Part shown: in pieces, positions 1 through 8,400 of the stretch
Position numbering within the stretch: the stretch's first letter is position 1
Layout: each line of letters begins with the position of its first letter
NCBI GenBank assembly: GCA_041686195.1
Contig: JAWLEI010000001.1
Coordinates: 62,001-126,000 of the forward strand
Direction of reading: 5' to 3'
Source: Desulfovermiculus sp041686195
GTDB lineage: Bacteria > Desulfobacterota > Desulfovibrionia > Desulfovibrionales > Desulfothermaceae
Length of the DNA stretch: 64,000 nucleotides
The notes under the pieces: model-generated
The model's database searches: none
What the model was told of the DNA's origin: nothing
The model's input: the letters and a program-made list of their open reading frames with translations, nothing else
Translations under genes and position numbers: made by a program

Positions 1-168
1 GTCCGAGTGCTTGGGGTTTACTCCTAAGCATACGGCCACATCGACACTTTCATCAAAATTTGCATACGATGATTTAATTGCCAGGCTTATCCCTTCATCC
101 ATGGGATAGCGGCTTTGTCTGTTTATGAGACTCTGGGACTGCTGATATTTCTTCCCATGTTTTGGCAT
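1..168 (-). CDS. rplA: 50S ribosomal protein L1, N-terminal part
   Basis: This gene is cut by the window edge; the first 56 codons are present, starting MPKHGKKYQQ at the ATG whose complement is at 166-168. L1 binds 23S rRNA at the L1 stalk and in many bacteria represses its own operon by binding the rplK leader. The readable part continues with the motif YPMDEGISLAIK, typical of L1 N-termini. It lies 13 bases after the rplK stop, so rplK-rplA form the usual pair. Identification rests on the partial protein plus the conserved order secE-nusG-rplK-rplA. Confidence 0.9.
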   Translation of the reverse strand, partial: MPKHGKKYQQSQSLINRQSRYPMDEGISLAIKSSYANFDESVDVAVCLGVNPKHSD

Positions 169-181
169 GTCTTTACTCCAG

Positions 182-607
182 CTATTTTGCAACATCTATT
201 CCCATACTGCGGGCGGTCCCCAGAATAGTTTGTACAGCTGATTCCAAATCAGTGGCATTTAAGTCAGGCATCTTCACTTGAGCGATTTCCTGCACGCTCT
301 CCATGCTCACAGTGCCAACTTTGTCCTTGTGCGGTTCACTGGACCCTTTATCAACCTTCGCCGCTTTTTTGAGCAAGACTGCTGCCGGAGGCGTCTTGGT
401 AATAAAAGAAAATGATCGATCACCAAAAACTGTAATGACCACCGGAATTATCATTCCTTTCTGGTCTTGAGTCTTGGCATTAAAGGCTTTGCAAAATTCC
501 ATTATGTTCACCCCATGCTGACCCAAAGCCGGGCCCACAGGCGGCGATGGATTTGCTGATCCAGCCGGGATCTGGAGCTTTATTTTCGCCAGAATCTTTT
601 TAGCCAT
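182..607 (-). CDS. rplK: 50S ribosomal protein L11
   Basis: L11 binds the GTPase-associated region of 23S rRNA and supports elongation factor function and the stringent response. The 141-residue length is the family norm. The proline-rich N-terminal signature (IPAGSANPSPPVGPALGQ) and the GVNIMEFCKAFN segment are clear, and the C-terminal rRNA-binding part ends in the expected TARSMGIDV-type motif. It sits in the order secE, nusG, rplK, rplA, all on the minus strand. It is separated from nusG by a 187-base structured spacer that may carry control signals. Confidence 0.98.
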   Translation of the reverse strand: MAKKILAKIKLQIPAGSANPSPPVGPALGQHGVNIMEFCKAFNAKTQDQKGMIIPVVITVFGDRSFSFITKTPPAAVLLKKAAKVDKGSSEPHKDKVGTVSMESVQEIAQVKMPDLNATDLESAVQTILGTARSMGIDVAK

Positions 608-735
608 TGGCTTTTCACCTCTCCCCTTACTGTGCCATCTATTAAATCCTGCCCACTGCGTCCGCTTATCTCTTATCTTGAGAAATCACTATGTTGTGCA
701 ATGGCGTTCTTCATGTTCCTTACTGCGCAAAAACG

Positions 736-784
736 ATACAAGCCAAAAGCAGTGGCCAGGAGACCATCAGCCCTTGGCTCGTAT
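736..784 (-). promoter_or_regulatory. Structured nusG-rplK spacer hairpin (possible L1-responsive leader)
   Basis: On the minus strand, 11 bases (ATACGAGCCAA, complement of 774-784) pair with 11 bases (complement of 736-746) through one G-T wobble, around a 27-base loop. The hairpin begins a few bases after the nusG stop and is followed by CGTTTTTGCG. It could be an attenuator, a processing site, or the leader that L1 binds to control rplK-rplA. I cannot tell these apart; the loop is large for a simple terminator. Confidence 0.45.
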
Positions 785-794
785 TTCTGATCAA

Positions 795-1349
795 TTATTG
801 ACTCTTGGTTACCTGCACAAAATCAAGTTCCACCGGTGTATTTCGACCGAATATGGATACGGAGACCCTGATCTTTCCTTTTTCGTAGTTGACCTCTTCT
901 ACATAGGCGTCAAAGTTGGCAAATGGCCCGTCAATAACTTGCACTTTGTCCCCGGCTTGAAAACTGAATTTCGGACGAGCCTGATCTTTACGCGATTCAA
1001 TGGTCTCCAATAATCTCCTCGCTTCAGCATCGCTTAAGGGGATTGGCTTATCCTTATCCCCGATAAAGCCTGATACCCGGGGAATACTTTGAATGAGATG
1101 CCATGTTTCATCGGTCAAATGCATTTTTACCAGGACATACCCAGGATAAAACTTCCGAGTTGTGGTCTTTTTTTGCCCCTTGACCATCTCCACAACTTTT
1201 TCAGTAGGGACTATGGCCTCTTCTATGAGCCCGTACACTTTATTTTTCCGAATAAGCTCTTGTAAGGTCTTTTCCACCCGCTGTTCATACCCTGACAAGG
1301 TTTGCACTATATACCAGCGGGATCTTGGTCCATTGTCATTCATGAGCAC
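795..1349 (-). CDS. nusG: Transcription termination/antitermination protein NusG
   Basis: NusG binds RNA polymerase, reduces pausing and couples transcription to Rho and the leading ribosome. The 184-residue product has the N-terminal NGN domain (WYIVQTLSGYE near residue 12, FYPGYVLVKM near 67) and the C-terminal KOW domain (GDKVQVIDGPFANF near 132). Length matches the family. The start is two bases after the secE stop, showing tight coupling; the ATG two codons downstream is also possible. It is followed by rplK-rplA. Confidence 0.98.
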   Translation of the reverse strand: MLMNDNGPRSRWYIVQTLSGYEQRVEKTLQELIRKNKVYGLIEEAIVPTEKVVEMVKGQKKTTTRKFYPGYVLVKMHLTDETWHLIQSIPRVSGFIGDKDKPIPLSDAEARRLLETIESRKDQARPKFSFQAGDKVQVIDGPFANFDAYVEEVNYEKGKIRVSVSIFGRNTPVELDFVQVTKSQ

Positions 1350-1351
1350 GC

Positions 1352-1600
1352 CTAAGGCAGTATGACTTCCAGTATTTTAGATAGGGCAATATCAACAACC
1401 CCTAAAAAAACTGCAATGAGAGTAACCAGAAACAAGACCGATCCACATGTGGCCAAGGTCTGCTTCTGACTTGGATAGGTCACCTTTTTCATTTCAATCT
1501 TCGATTGCTCGAAGAACTCCTTGAAACGGGATACTTTTTCCCGCAAGCCAGCTGGCTTTTTGGTCTCGACCTGGTTCTTTTTGCCTTTCTTTTTGGCCAT
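1352..1600 (-). CDS. secE: Preprotein translocase subunit SecE
   Basis: This is the small essential subunit of the SecYEG channel in the inner membrane. The 82-residue form has a charged N-terminal extension rich in Lys, the amphipathic segment with FFEQSKIEMKKVTYPSQK, and one C-terminal membrane helix (VLFLVTLIAVFLGVVDIAL), as in the short SecE found in most bacteria. It sits between tRNA-Trp and nusG, a near-universal arrangement. Two bases separate its stop from the nusG start. Confidence 0.96.
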   Translation of the reverse strand: MAKKKGKKNQVETKKPAGLREKVSRFKEFFEQSKIEMKKVTYPSQKQTLATCGSVLFLVTLIAVFLGVVDIALSKILEVILP

Positions 1601-1610
1601 AATTTTATGT

Positions 1611-1687
1611 TGGCAGGCCAGGAGGGATTCGAACCCCCAGCCTCCGGATTTGGAGTCCGATGCTCTACCAATTCGAGCTACTGGCCT
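1611..1687 (-). tRNA. tRNA-Trp (CCA anticodon)
   Basis: The minus strand folds as a full cloverleaf: acceptor AGGCCAG pairs with CTGGCCT, discriminator G, and an encoded CCA end. The anticodon loop CTCCAAA gives CCA, reading UGG. The T loop TTCGAAT is canonical. It lies between rpmG and secE and is probably cotranscribed with them. Confidence 0.97.
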
Positions 1688-1740
1688 GCACTATGCTAAG
1701 ATTTTGCAAATCATCCAAGACATGAAGCCGAAAATCTTTT

Positions 1741-1890
1741 TTACTTTCCTTCCTTGTGCGGCAGATGTCGTCCGCAAAAAGGACAGTATTTTTTGAGCTC
1801 CAGCTTAGAGGTTGTGTTCTTTTTGTTTTTCATCGTTGAATAGTTCCGTCGCTTACACTCTGAACAGCGAAGCTGTACCTTTACTCGCAT
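1741..1890 (-). CDS. rpmG: 50S ribosomal protein L33
   Basis: This 49-codon gene starts MRVKVQLRCSECKRRNY and ends KYCPFCGRHLPHKEGK. It has the two CxxC pairs (CSEC and CPFC) of the zinc-binding form of L33, a small large-subunit protein. It fits exactly between tuf (3 bases upstream) and tRNA-Trp, the same order as in many bacteria. Length and composition match the family. Confidence 0.95.
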   Translation of the reverse strand: MRVKVQLRCSECKRRNYSTMKNKKNTTSKLELKKYCPFCGRHLPHKEGK

Positions 1891-1893
1891 AAT

Positions 1894-3090
<1,197 letters not shown>

Positions 3091-3173
3091 ACCTACCCCC
3101 TGCTCGACTGGGAAAATCTTTGTTCACTTGGAATCTGCCACTATCCGATTGTCTGGGTGTAGGAGATGCGGAA

Positions 3174-3249
3174 TGGAGCCCACGACCGGACTTGAACCGG
3201 TGACCTCTTCCTTACCAAGGAAGTGCTCCACCTCCTGAGCTACGTGGGC
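3174..3249 (-). tRNA. tRNA-Thr (GGT anticodon)
   Basis: Cloverleaf with acceptor GCCCACG pairing with CGTGGGC, discriminator T and encoded CCA. The anticodon loop CTTGGTA gives GGT, reading ACC/ACU. It is the last tRNA before tuf, as in the E. coli thrU-tyrU-glyT-thrT-tufB cluster. Confidence 0.97.
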
Positions 3250-3264
3250 TGTCATGGGATATTT

Positions 3265-3341
3265 TGGAGCGGGAAACGGGACTTGAACCCGCAACCCCCA
3301 GCTTGGAAGGCTGGTGCTCTAGCCAATTGAGCTATTCCCGC
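3265..3341 (-). tRNA. tRNA-Gly (TCC anticodon)
   Basis: Minus-strand cloverleaf starting GCGGGAA and ending TTCCCGCTCCA with encoded CCA. The anticodon loop CTTCCAA gives TCC, reading GGA/GGG. It is the third tRNA of the tuf operon cluster. Confidence 0.97.
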
Positions 3342-3394
3342 ACAATAAGTAGTCCCTGACCGAGCGTCTCCTACTTATGAGCTGCAGACCGTTG

Positions 3395-3480
<86 letters not shown>

Positions 3481-3490
3481 GATTCTGGTC

Positions 3491-3566
3491 TGGAGCTGGC
3501 GATGGGACTCGAACCCGCAACCTGCTGATTACAAATCAGCTGCTCTGCCAATTGAGCTACGCCAGC
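3491..3566 (-). tRNA. tRNA-Thr (TGT anticodon)
   Basis: Minus-strand cloverleaf starting GCTGGCG and ending CGCCAGCTCCA with encoded CCA. The anticodon loop TTTGTAA gives TGT, reading ACA/ACG. It is the first gene of the tRNA-tuf operon, so the operon promoter should be just upstream. Confidence 0.97.
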
Positions 3567-3577
3567 GCAAAGAGGAG

Positions 3578-3606
3578 TATTTATCGCATTTTTTTCCTGA
3601 GCGCAA
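3578..3606 (-). promoter_or_regulatory. Candidate promoter of the tRNA-tuf-secE-nusG operon
   Basis: The minus strand carries TTGCGC (complement of 3601-3606), a 17-base spacer and TAAATA (complement of 3578-3583). Transcription would start near 3571, about five bases before the first tRNA. The -10 match is poor, but spacing and location are good, and an AT-rich stretch further upstream could act as an UP element. Confidence 0.45.
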
Positions 3607-3624
3607 CCCTTTGAGCGGATGTTT

Positions 3625-3655
3625 TTTATAATTTCAAATTTTTTGAAATTATAAA
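3625..3655. repeat. AT-only inverted repeat between lpxC and the tRNA-tuf operon
   Basis: A 14-base stem (TTTATAATTTCAAA and its complement) surrounds a three-T loop. It begins four bases past the lpxC stop. The hairpin contains only two G-C pairs and on the lpxC strand is followed by A residues, not T, so it is a poor intrinsic terminator. It lies roughly 55-85 bases upstream of the predicted tRNA operon start, where UP elements or factor sites occur. Confidence 0.6.
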
Positions 3656-3658
3656 TGG

Positions 3659-4579
3659 TTAGGCAGGAGCTGCACAGACATCAGCCAGTGATGATGCAGC
3701 CGGTGATGAGGATATGAACTGGTCGTTGAGTTCTACCAGTTGCAGACACTGATCTTTATATGTGTAGAGATGCCGGGCAAAGGCCGTATTCAATGCATGC
3801 CCCGAGCAATGGACCTCGAATGAACCCACAATGGGGTAGGGCAATAAGCCGATGTCCCCTATGAGATCGAGCACCTTGTGACGGACCGGTTCATCTGGAT
3901 AGCGAAAACCGTCTGAATTTATCACCCCGGTCTGGTCAAAAACCAGAGCATTTTCCAGTGATCCGCCCAGGGCCTTGCCTTGACCTTGCAGGGCCTGAAC
4001 GTCATTGAGAAAACCAAATGTCCTGGCCCGGGCCACATCTTGAGCAAAATCGCCATTTATGGCTGCGAACTCCATCTCTTGGCGGCCGACCATAGGATGG
4101 GGAAAGTCAATGCTGTACCGGATCTTAAACTCAGAAGCCGGCTTGACTCGAATCCATTTTCCCTTTTCTTCCAAACACACTTCCTTGGTCACCACATAGG
4201 CTTTCTTGGTCTGCCTCTGGAATGTAATCCCAGATTGTTTCAACAGGTAGACAAATGAAGCCGCACTTCCGTCCATGATAGGCACTTCCGGTCCAGCGAT
4301 TTCTATGAGGATGTTATCTATGCCCATCCCCCGGATAGCTGCCATGACATGCTCCACAGTCCCCACCCGGACATCGGCAGATCCAAGGGTTGTGCACAAA
4401 GAGGTGTCCACAACATTGTGCGGAGAGAGCTCTAAGAACCTGCACCCCTGTGCCCCTTTGACTGACCAGAGTATGCCGGATCCAGCCGGGAGGGGATAAA
4501 AGGCGAGATCAACCTTCTGTCCACTGTGGAGCCCTATGCCTGAACACCGGATGGGGTTTTCTATTGTCGTCTCCTGCAT
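3659..4579 (-). CDS. lpxC: UDP-3-O-acyl-N-acetylglucosamine deacetylase
   Basis: LpxC is the zinc enzyme for the committed step of lipid A synthesis, removing acetate from UDP-3-O-acyl-GlcNAc in the cytosol. The protein (306 residues from the chosen ATG) has the N-terminal GIGLHSG motif, the zinc-binding histidine in VEHVMAA, and HKVLDLIGD, which supplies further metal ligands. The ATG at 4579 is preferred over an upstream GTG at 4597 because GAGGAGG lies correctly before it. It is the last gene of rpmE-prfA-prmC-lpxC, though 124 bases separate it from prmC. Confidence 0.95.
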   Translation of the reverse strand: MQETTIENPIRCSGIGLHSGQKVDLAFYPLPAGSGILWSVKGAQGCRFLELSPHNVVDTSLCTTLGSADVRVGTVEHVMAAIRGMGIDNILIEIAGPEVPIMDGSAASFVYLLKQSGITFQRQTKKAYVVTKEVCLEEKGKWIRVKPASEFKIRYSIDFPHPMVGRQEMEFAAINGDFAQDVARARTFGFLNDVQALQGQGKALGGSLENALVFDQTGVINSDGFRYPDEPVRHKVLDLIGDIGLLPYPIVGSFEVHCSGHALNTAFARHLYTYKDQCLQLVELNDQFISSSPAASSLADVCAAPA

Positions 4580-4703
4580 GCCCTTCCTCCTCGCCACCCA
4601 TTAGCAAATACTATGCCAACAAAAAGGACCACTCCTGACGGGATATGAAACAGTGAGCGCTCTGCACACATTGTGTTTTTTTGACAAGATTGTGTTGTGT
4701 ACG

Positions 4704-5573
4704 TCACACACGGCGAGCCCTCAACACCCTATCCCGTCCAGCCCAGTCCTGAACAATGCTCACCTCGGTCCAGTCTCTCGGCCAGTTCTCCGCCAGGCAC
4801 TCCTGCAAGGCATCGGCCTGATCAGGTGCTATCTCCAGGCATATCCATCCGCCACTCTGCAAGGTGCGCTTGGCCTGCCGGAGCAATTTCACATGCACTT
4901 CCGTTCCGTGCACCCCGGACCAGAGGGCCTGCACCGGCTCGAAGTGCCGAATTTCGAAACTCATTTTCCAGTAGGCCACACTTGAAACATAGGGCGGATT
5001 GCTCAAAACCGCCTGCATGCTCCTTGGGCCAAAGGCAGAAAGGAGATCAGAACAGATGAAGCTGAGTCTGGAGTCCAGATGATGGGCCGCAACGTTTCTT
5101 TGCGCTACGTGCAGGGCCCGAAGACTCAGATCAGTCAGCACTCCCCGGCTGTTGGGAAACGTGTGAGCCATGCCCACCCCGATGGCACCGCTTCCCGTAC
5201 CGACGTCAACAAAGGACAAATTTTCGTCACTCGGCCATAATGTGCTGGCTGCTTCCAGCAAGACCTCGGTCTCTGGCCGGGGAATGAGCACATCAGATGT
5301 CACAGCGAACTCAAGACCAAAGAACTCTTTGCTCTCCAGCAGATAAGCTATGGGGACACCGGTGGCCCGACAACCAACCCACCTTGAAAAGGCTGATGCC
5401 TGGCTTGAATTAAGATGGGTATCCAGATGGGTGATAACCCACAGTCTGTCCTTATCCAGGATTTTGGCCAGCAAGAGTTCAGCTGAAAGGCGGGGGCTGT
5501 CTACGCCGGCCTTGCGCAATCGGCGCTCAGCCATCCCAAGATGTGCAGAAAGAGGACAGAAGTTGACAGGCAT
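4704..5573 (-). CDS. prmC: Peptide chain release factor glutamine N5-methyltransferase
   Basis: PrmC methylates the glutamine of the GGQ motif of release factors, using S-adenosylmethionine. The protein has the SAM-binding motif VDVGTGSGAIG and the diagnostic NPPYV motif that holds the glutamine side chain. It follows prfA, the gene for one of its substrates, a common pairing. The start is uncertain: ATG at 5573 (289 residues) lies 19 bases after the prfA stop, while a GTG at 5618 would overlap prfA by 26 bases. Neither has a strong ribosome binding site. Confidence 0.92.
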   Translation of the reverse strand: MPVNFCPLSAHLGMAERRLRKAGVDSPRLSAELLLAKILDKDRLWVITHLDTHLNSSQASAFSRWVGCRATGVPIAYLLESKEFFGLEFAVTSDVLIPRPETEVLLEAASTLWPSDENLSFVDVGTGSGAIGVGMAHTFPNSRGVLTDLSLRALHVAQRNVAAHHLDSRLSFICSDLLSAFGPRSMQAVLSNPPYVSSVAYWKMSFEIRHFEPVQALWSGVHGTEVHVKLLRQAKRTLQSGGWICLEIAPDQADALQECLAENWPRDWTEVSIVQDWAGRDRVLRARRV

Positions 5574-5592
5574 GGACTCATAACCAGCCGAA

Positions 5593-6663
5593 TCAGGCGA
5601 CCATGGCCTGATTTTCACTGTGCATGGCCTGGATTAAGGGATCTATAATCTCATCTAAACCACCCGCTAATACCGATTCCAGATTATGGGTGGTAAAATT
5701 GATACGATGATCAGTGATCCGGCTTTGGGGGAAATTATAGGTCCTGATCCGCTCCGACCGGTCACCGGACCCGATCTGGGATTTTCGAGCCTGATCCTGT
5801 TCTTCCTTGGCTTGATCCTGCTTTATCTTAAGCAGGCGAGATCGCAACACGGTGAGAGCCTTGGCCCGATTCTTGTGTTGAGACTTTTCGTCTTGGCAAC
5901 TGACCACCAACCCAGTCGGCAAATGTGTAATGCGAACTGCTGAATCTGTAGTGTTCACACTCTGACCTCCAGGTCCCGAAGCCCGGAATACATCGATCCG
6001 CAATTCTTGGGGTTCAATATGTACGTCAACTTCCTCAGCTTCGGGCAAAATGGCCACGGTTACTGCTGAGGTGTGAATCCGGCCTTGAGATTCGGTTGAC
6101 GGAACCCGCTGCACTCGATGTACGCCGGATTCATACTTCAGCCGCCTATAGACCTGAGTACCTCTGATCGAAGCAATGACTTCTTTAAAGCCCCCACCTC
6201 CAGTCTGGTGGGAGCTGAGCAATTCAACCTTCCAACCTTCACTCTCAGCATATCTGGCGTACATTCGAAGCAGATCACCAGCAAAAAGAGCGGCCTCTTC
6301 TCCTCCGGTCCCAGCTCTGATTTCGAGGATTACAGGTTTATCATCCATTGGGTCCTTCGGCATTAGCAGTCGTTGTAATGTGCCTTCCAGCTCTTGAAGC
6401 CGCGTGTTCACCGTTTCCAGTTCTGCTTTGGCCAGTTCTCTGATCTCAGGGTCAGGATCATTGACCAGCTCCTGGTGTTCCGCCTGCTCGGCAAGGACCT
6501 TTTTGTACTCCCGATAGGTCTGAACAGTGTCAGCCAGGGCAGCATGCGCCTTGGCCACCTCGCTGTACCGCTTTTGATCCTGATAAATCTCCGGCAGGCT
6601 GAGTTGTTCTTCCAACTCGGCAAATTGGGTCTCAATCTCATCCAGCTTGGATTGCATACTCAT
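5593..6663 (-). CDS. prfA: Peptide chain release factor 1
   Basis: RF1 recognises UAA and UAG stop codons and triggers peptide release. The 356-residue protein has the usual N-terminal helical domain, the catalytic GGQ within ASGPGGQSVN near residue 230, and the tripeptide anticodon region just before it. Length matches the family and no frameshift is present, unlike RF2 genes. It lies between rpmE and prmC on the minus strand, a frequent arrangement. Confidence 0.98.
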   Translation of the reverse strand: MSMQSKLDEIETQFAELEEQLSLPEIYQDQKRYSEVAKAHAALADTVQTYREYKKVLAEQAEHQELVNDPDPEIRELAKAELETVNTRLQELEGTLQRLLMPKDPMDDKPVILEIRAGTGGEEAALFAGDLLRMYARYAESEGWKVELLSSHQTGGGGFKEVIASIRGTQVYRRLKYESGVHRVQRVPSTESQGRIHTSAVTVAILPEAEEVDVHIEPQELRIDVFRASGPGGQSVNTTDSAVRITHLPTGLVVSCQDEKSQHKNRAKALTVLRSRLLKIKQDQAKEEQDQARKSQIGSGDRSERIRTYNFPQSRITDHRINFTTHNLESVLAGGLDEIIDPLIQAMHSENQAMVA

Positions 6664-6760
6664 ACTTTATTTGCTCCTGACTGATGCGATGCCCTGTCTG
6701 TTCAGATAGTCTTGGCTCATGTAACCTTCATCTAAACCTTGAGCACGGCCGATCAGCCAG

Positions 6761-6985
6761 CTATTTAGACTCTTTTGCATCATGATATTGGGCGTATTTG
6801 CGCCGAAACCGGTCAATCCGGCCTGCAGTGTCAACAAAACGCTGTTTTCCGGTATAAAATGGGTGGCAGTTTGAACAGATATCCACATCGATATGCTCTC
6901 CACGCGTTGAGCGGGAATTTATTTCATATCCGCAGGAGCAGCGGATGGTGGCCTGATAGGTTTTGGGATGAATACCGTCTTTCAT
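6761..6985 (-). CDS. rpmE: 50S ribosomal protein L31
   Basis: This 74-residue protein starts MKDGIHPKTYQATIRCSCG and has the four cysteines (CSC and CSNC) of the zinc-containing L31. The HPFYTGKQRFVDTAGR segment is the family signature. A strong site GGAGGTAGG precedes the ATG. It heads the rpmE-prfA-prmC-lpxC group, a common bacterial order, and is preceded by a 306-base non-coding stretch that carries candidate promoters. Confidence 0.97.
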   Translation of the reverse strand: MKDGIHPKTYQATIRCSCGYEINSRSTRGEHIDVDICSNCHPFYTGKQRFVDTAGRIDRFRRKYAQYHDAKESK

Positions 6986-7063
6986 TTCCTACCTCCAATG
7001 ATTTTTGTATTTTAAAATATGGATTTTCAGTCTGGCCAAGTGCCGCCCTCAGAACGGCCAAAT

Positions 7064-7092
7064 AAGCTATTCCAGATTCGCAGGTTCGTCAA
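7064..7092 (-). promoter_or_regulatory. Second candidate promoter upstream of rpmE
   Basis: The minus strand has TTGACG (complement of 7087-7092), a 17-base spacer and TAGCTT (complement of 7064-7069). The -35 is good and the -10 weak. It would give a leader of about 70 bases before rpmE. Confidence 0.35.
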
Positions 7093-7135
7093 ACGCAAAT
7101 TGGCGCTTCAAATTTTATTCATTGTCCAAACACAT

Positions 7136-7165
7136 AATATAAGCACGATTGACCTTTCTTGGCAA
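7136..7165 (-). promoter_or_regulatory. Candidate main promoter of rpmE-prfA-prmC-lpxC
   Basis: The gap 6986-7291 holds no convincing gene. On the minus strand it carries TTGCCA (complement of 7160-7165), 18 bases and TATATT (complement of 7136-7141), each a five-of-six match. Just upstream, 7169-7175 and 7181-7187 form a CTGAGCC/GGCTCAG hairpin nested in a CTTGGC/GCCAAG pair. That hairpin may end rex transcription, although no T run follows it. Confidence 0.5.
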
Positions 7166-7291
7166 GACCTGAGCCCTCACGGCTCAGTACTTTTCAAAGC
7201 CAAGAAAAAGGAAACTGCTGATGGGGACCGGATCGGAATTTCGGAATTTACAGAATGCAGGCTCATGAAGTGGCAAGCAAAATCTCTTCCC

Positions 7292-7945
7292 TTACGTGAG
7301 AGACCTGGGGCGATGGGTGAGATCAAAGGCTAATGAAATGAGATGATTGGTAAAATCAACATAATTGACTGTTACATCCTGAGGCACGTGGATACGGGTA
7401 GGGGCAAAATTGATTATCCCTTTAAATCCCGCTTCCACCATATGATTTGCCGCCCGCTGGGCCCGATCTGGCGGCGTAGTGATCAGCCCTATTTCCACAT
7501 TCAGTTCACTTCGTTTTTCTTTCAGCCGCCGGGTGCAGACTATCTCATGCCCGGCTACCACTTCTCCTATCTTGAACGGATCGCAATCAAAGGCAGCTAC
7601 AATGATAAACCCGCGCTCCTGCAGCTGTTCATGCCTGAGGAGGGCCCTTCCCAGATTACCTACCCCGACCAGGGCACAGTTCCAGGTTCGGTCCACGCCC
7701 AGAAAATGGGTTATGGCCTGGAGCAAATCCTGGGAGTTGTAGCCAACCCCCCGGACCCCAAACTCACCGAAATAGGCCAGATCTTTTCTGATTTGAGAAG
7801 GATTGACCTCACATTCCTGTGCCAGTTTGTCCGAGGAAACCACCTTTTGTTTCCGTTGAATGAGTTCCTCAAGGACCTGGACGTAAATGGCCATCCGGTG
7901 CACGGTTGCCCGCGGGATTCGCTCTGTTTTTAAAGACTTCCCCAT
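7292..7945 (-). CDS. rex: Redox-sensing transcriptional repressor Rex
   Basis: Rex is a dimeric repressor that binds operators when NAD+ is high and releases them when NADH rises. The 217-residue protein has an N-terminal winged helix (VNPSQIRKDLAYFGEFGVRG near residue 50) and a Rossmann domain with GVGNLGRALL. An upstream in-frame ATG at 8002 lies inside a terminator palindrome, so ATG 7945 is chosen, giving the typical MGKSLKTERIPRATVHRM start. It lies directly downstream of atpZ-atpI-atpB-atpE, whose promoter carries a clear Rex site, so Rex probably regulates its neighbours. Confidence 0.95.
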   Translation of the reverse strand: MGKSLKTERIPRATVHRMAIYVQVLEELIQRKQKVVSSDKLAQECEVNPSQIRKDLAYFGEFGVRGVGYNSQDLLQAITHFLGVDRTWNCALVGVGNLGRALLRHEQLQERGFIIVAAFDCDPFKIGEVVAGHEIVCTRRLKEKRSELNVEIGLITTPPDRAQRAANHMVEAGFKGIINFAPTRIHVPQDVTVNYVDFTNHLISLAFDLTHRPRSLT

Positions 7946-7946
7946 T

Positions 7947-7964
7947 TTGAGCTTTTTTTCACAA
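7947..7964. promoter_or_regulatory. Degenerate Rex-like site before rex
   Basis: The plus-strand sequence TTGAGCTTTTTTTCACAA keeps one perfect half (TTTCACAA) of the Rex consensus TTGTGAA-N6-TTCACAA, while the other half matches at about four of eight positions. It touches the rex start codon, so it could serve autoregulation. It may also be chance in an A/T-rich leader. Confidence 0.3.
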
Positions 7965-7978
7965 GGGCTAAAAGTAAA

Positions 7979-8000
7979 GAGGCCTCTGTACAGAGGCCTC
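7979..8000 (-). terminator. Terminator-like palindrome after atpE
   Basis: A perfect 22-base palindrome (GAGGCCTCTGT and its complement) lies 18 bases after the atpE stop. On the minus strand it is followed by TTTACTTTTAG, consistent with an intrinsic terminator or partial attenuator between the F0 genes and rex. Rex may therefore have some expression independent of the atp promoter. Confidence 0.7.
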
Positions 8001-8017
8001 ATAAATATTCCGACTCT

Positions 8018-8338
8018 CTAGAAGGGTTGGACAAAGAGAAGGATCAAGACAACTACCAGGGTATAAATAGCCAAGGATTCAATGAGGGCCAAACCAATGA
8101 GCATGGTCACAGTGATCTTACCACTCACATCGGGGTTGCGGGCAGTCCCTTCACAGGCGCCCTTGAGTCCAAAGCCCATGCCGATGCCGCAGCCCAAAGC
8201 GGCCAAACCCATGCCTACTGCTGAACCCCATGCGATCTGAGACGCAATTTCAGGGGATCCTTCGGCAGCCAGGGCCGCACCTGCAGCTAAGACAAAAAGC
8301 ACTGTGTTCACCAAAACGAACATACTCTTTCGCAACAT
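8018..8338 (-). CDS. atpE: F0F1 ATP synthase subunit c
   Basis: Subunit c forms the rotor ring of F0 in the inner membrane. The 106-residue protein has a hydrophobic N-terminal leader ending ALAAEG (residues 1 to about 26), then two helices joined by the polar ARNPD loop. The ion-binding carboxylate is glutamate in LIESLAIY in helix 2. The glutamine typical of Na+-specific rings is replaced by Met in helix 1 (GIGMGFG). ATG 8338 is chosen because GGAGGAG lies just before it; a longer open frame begins upstream without support. It follows atpB. Confidence 0.96.
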   Translation of the reverse strand: MLRKSMFVLVNTVLFVLAAGAALAAEGSPEIASQIAWGSAVGMGLAALGCGIGMGFGLKGACEGTARNPDVSGKITVTMLIGLALIESLAIYTLVVVLILLFVQPF

Positions 8339-8400
8339 GTCACTCCTCCTACAATCAATCAGTTTTATACATGAGGCCAAAAGACCATTTCCCAGCAAGA

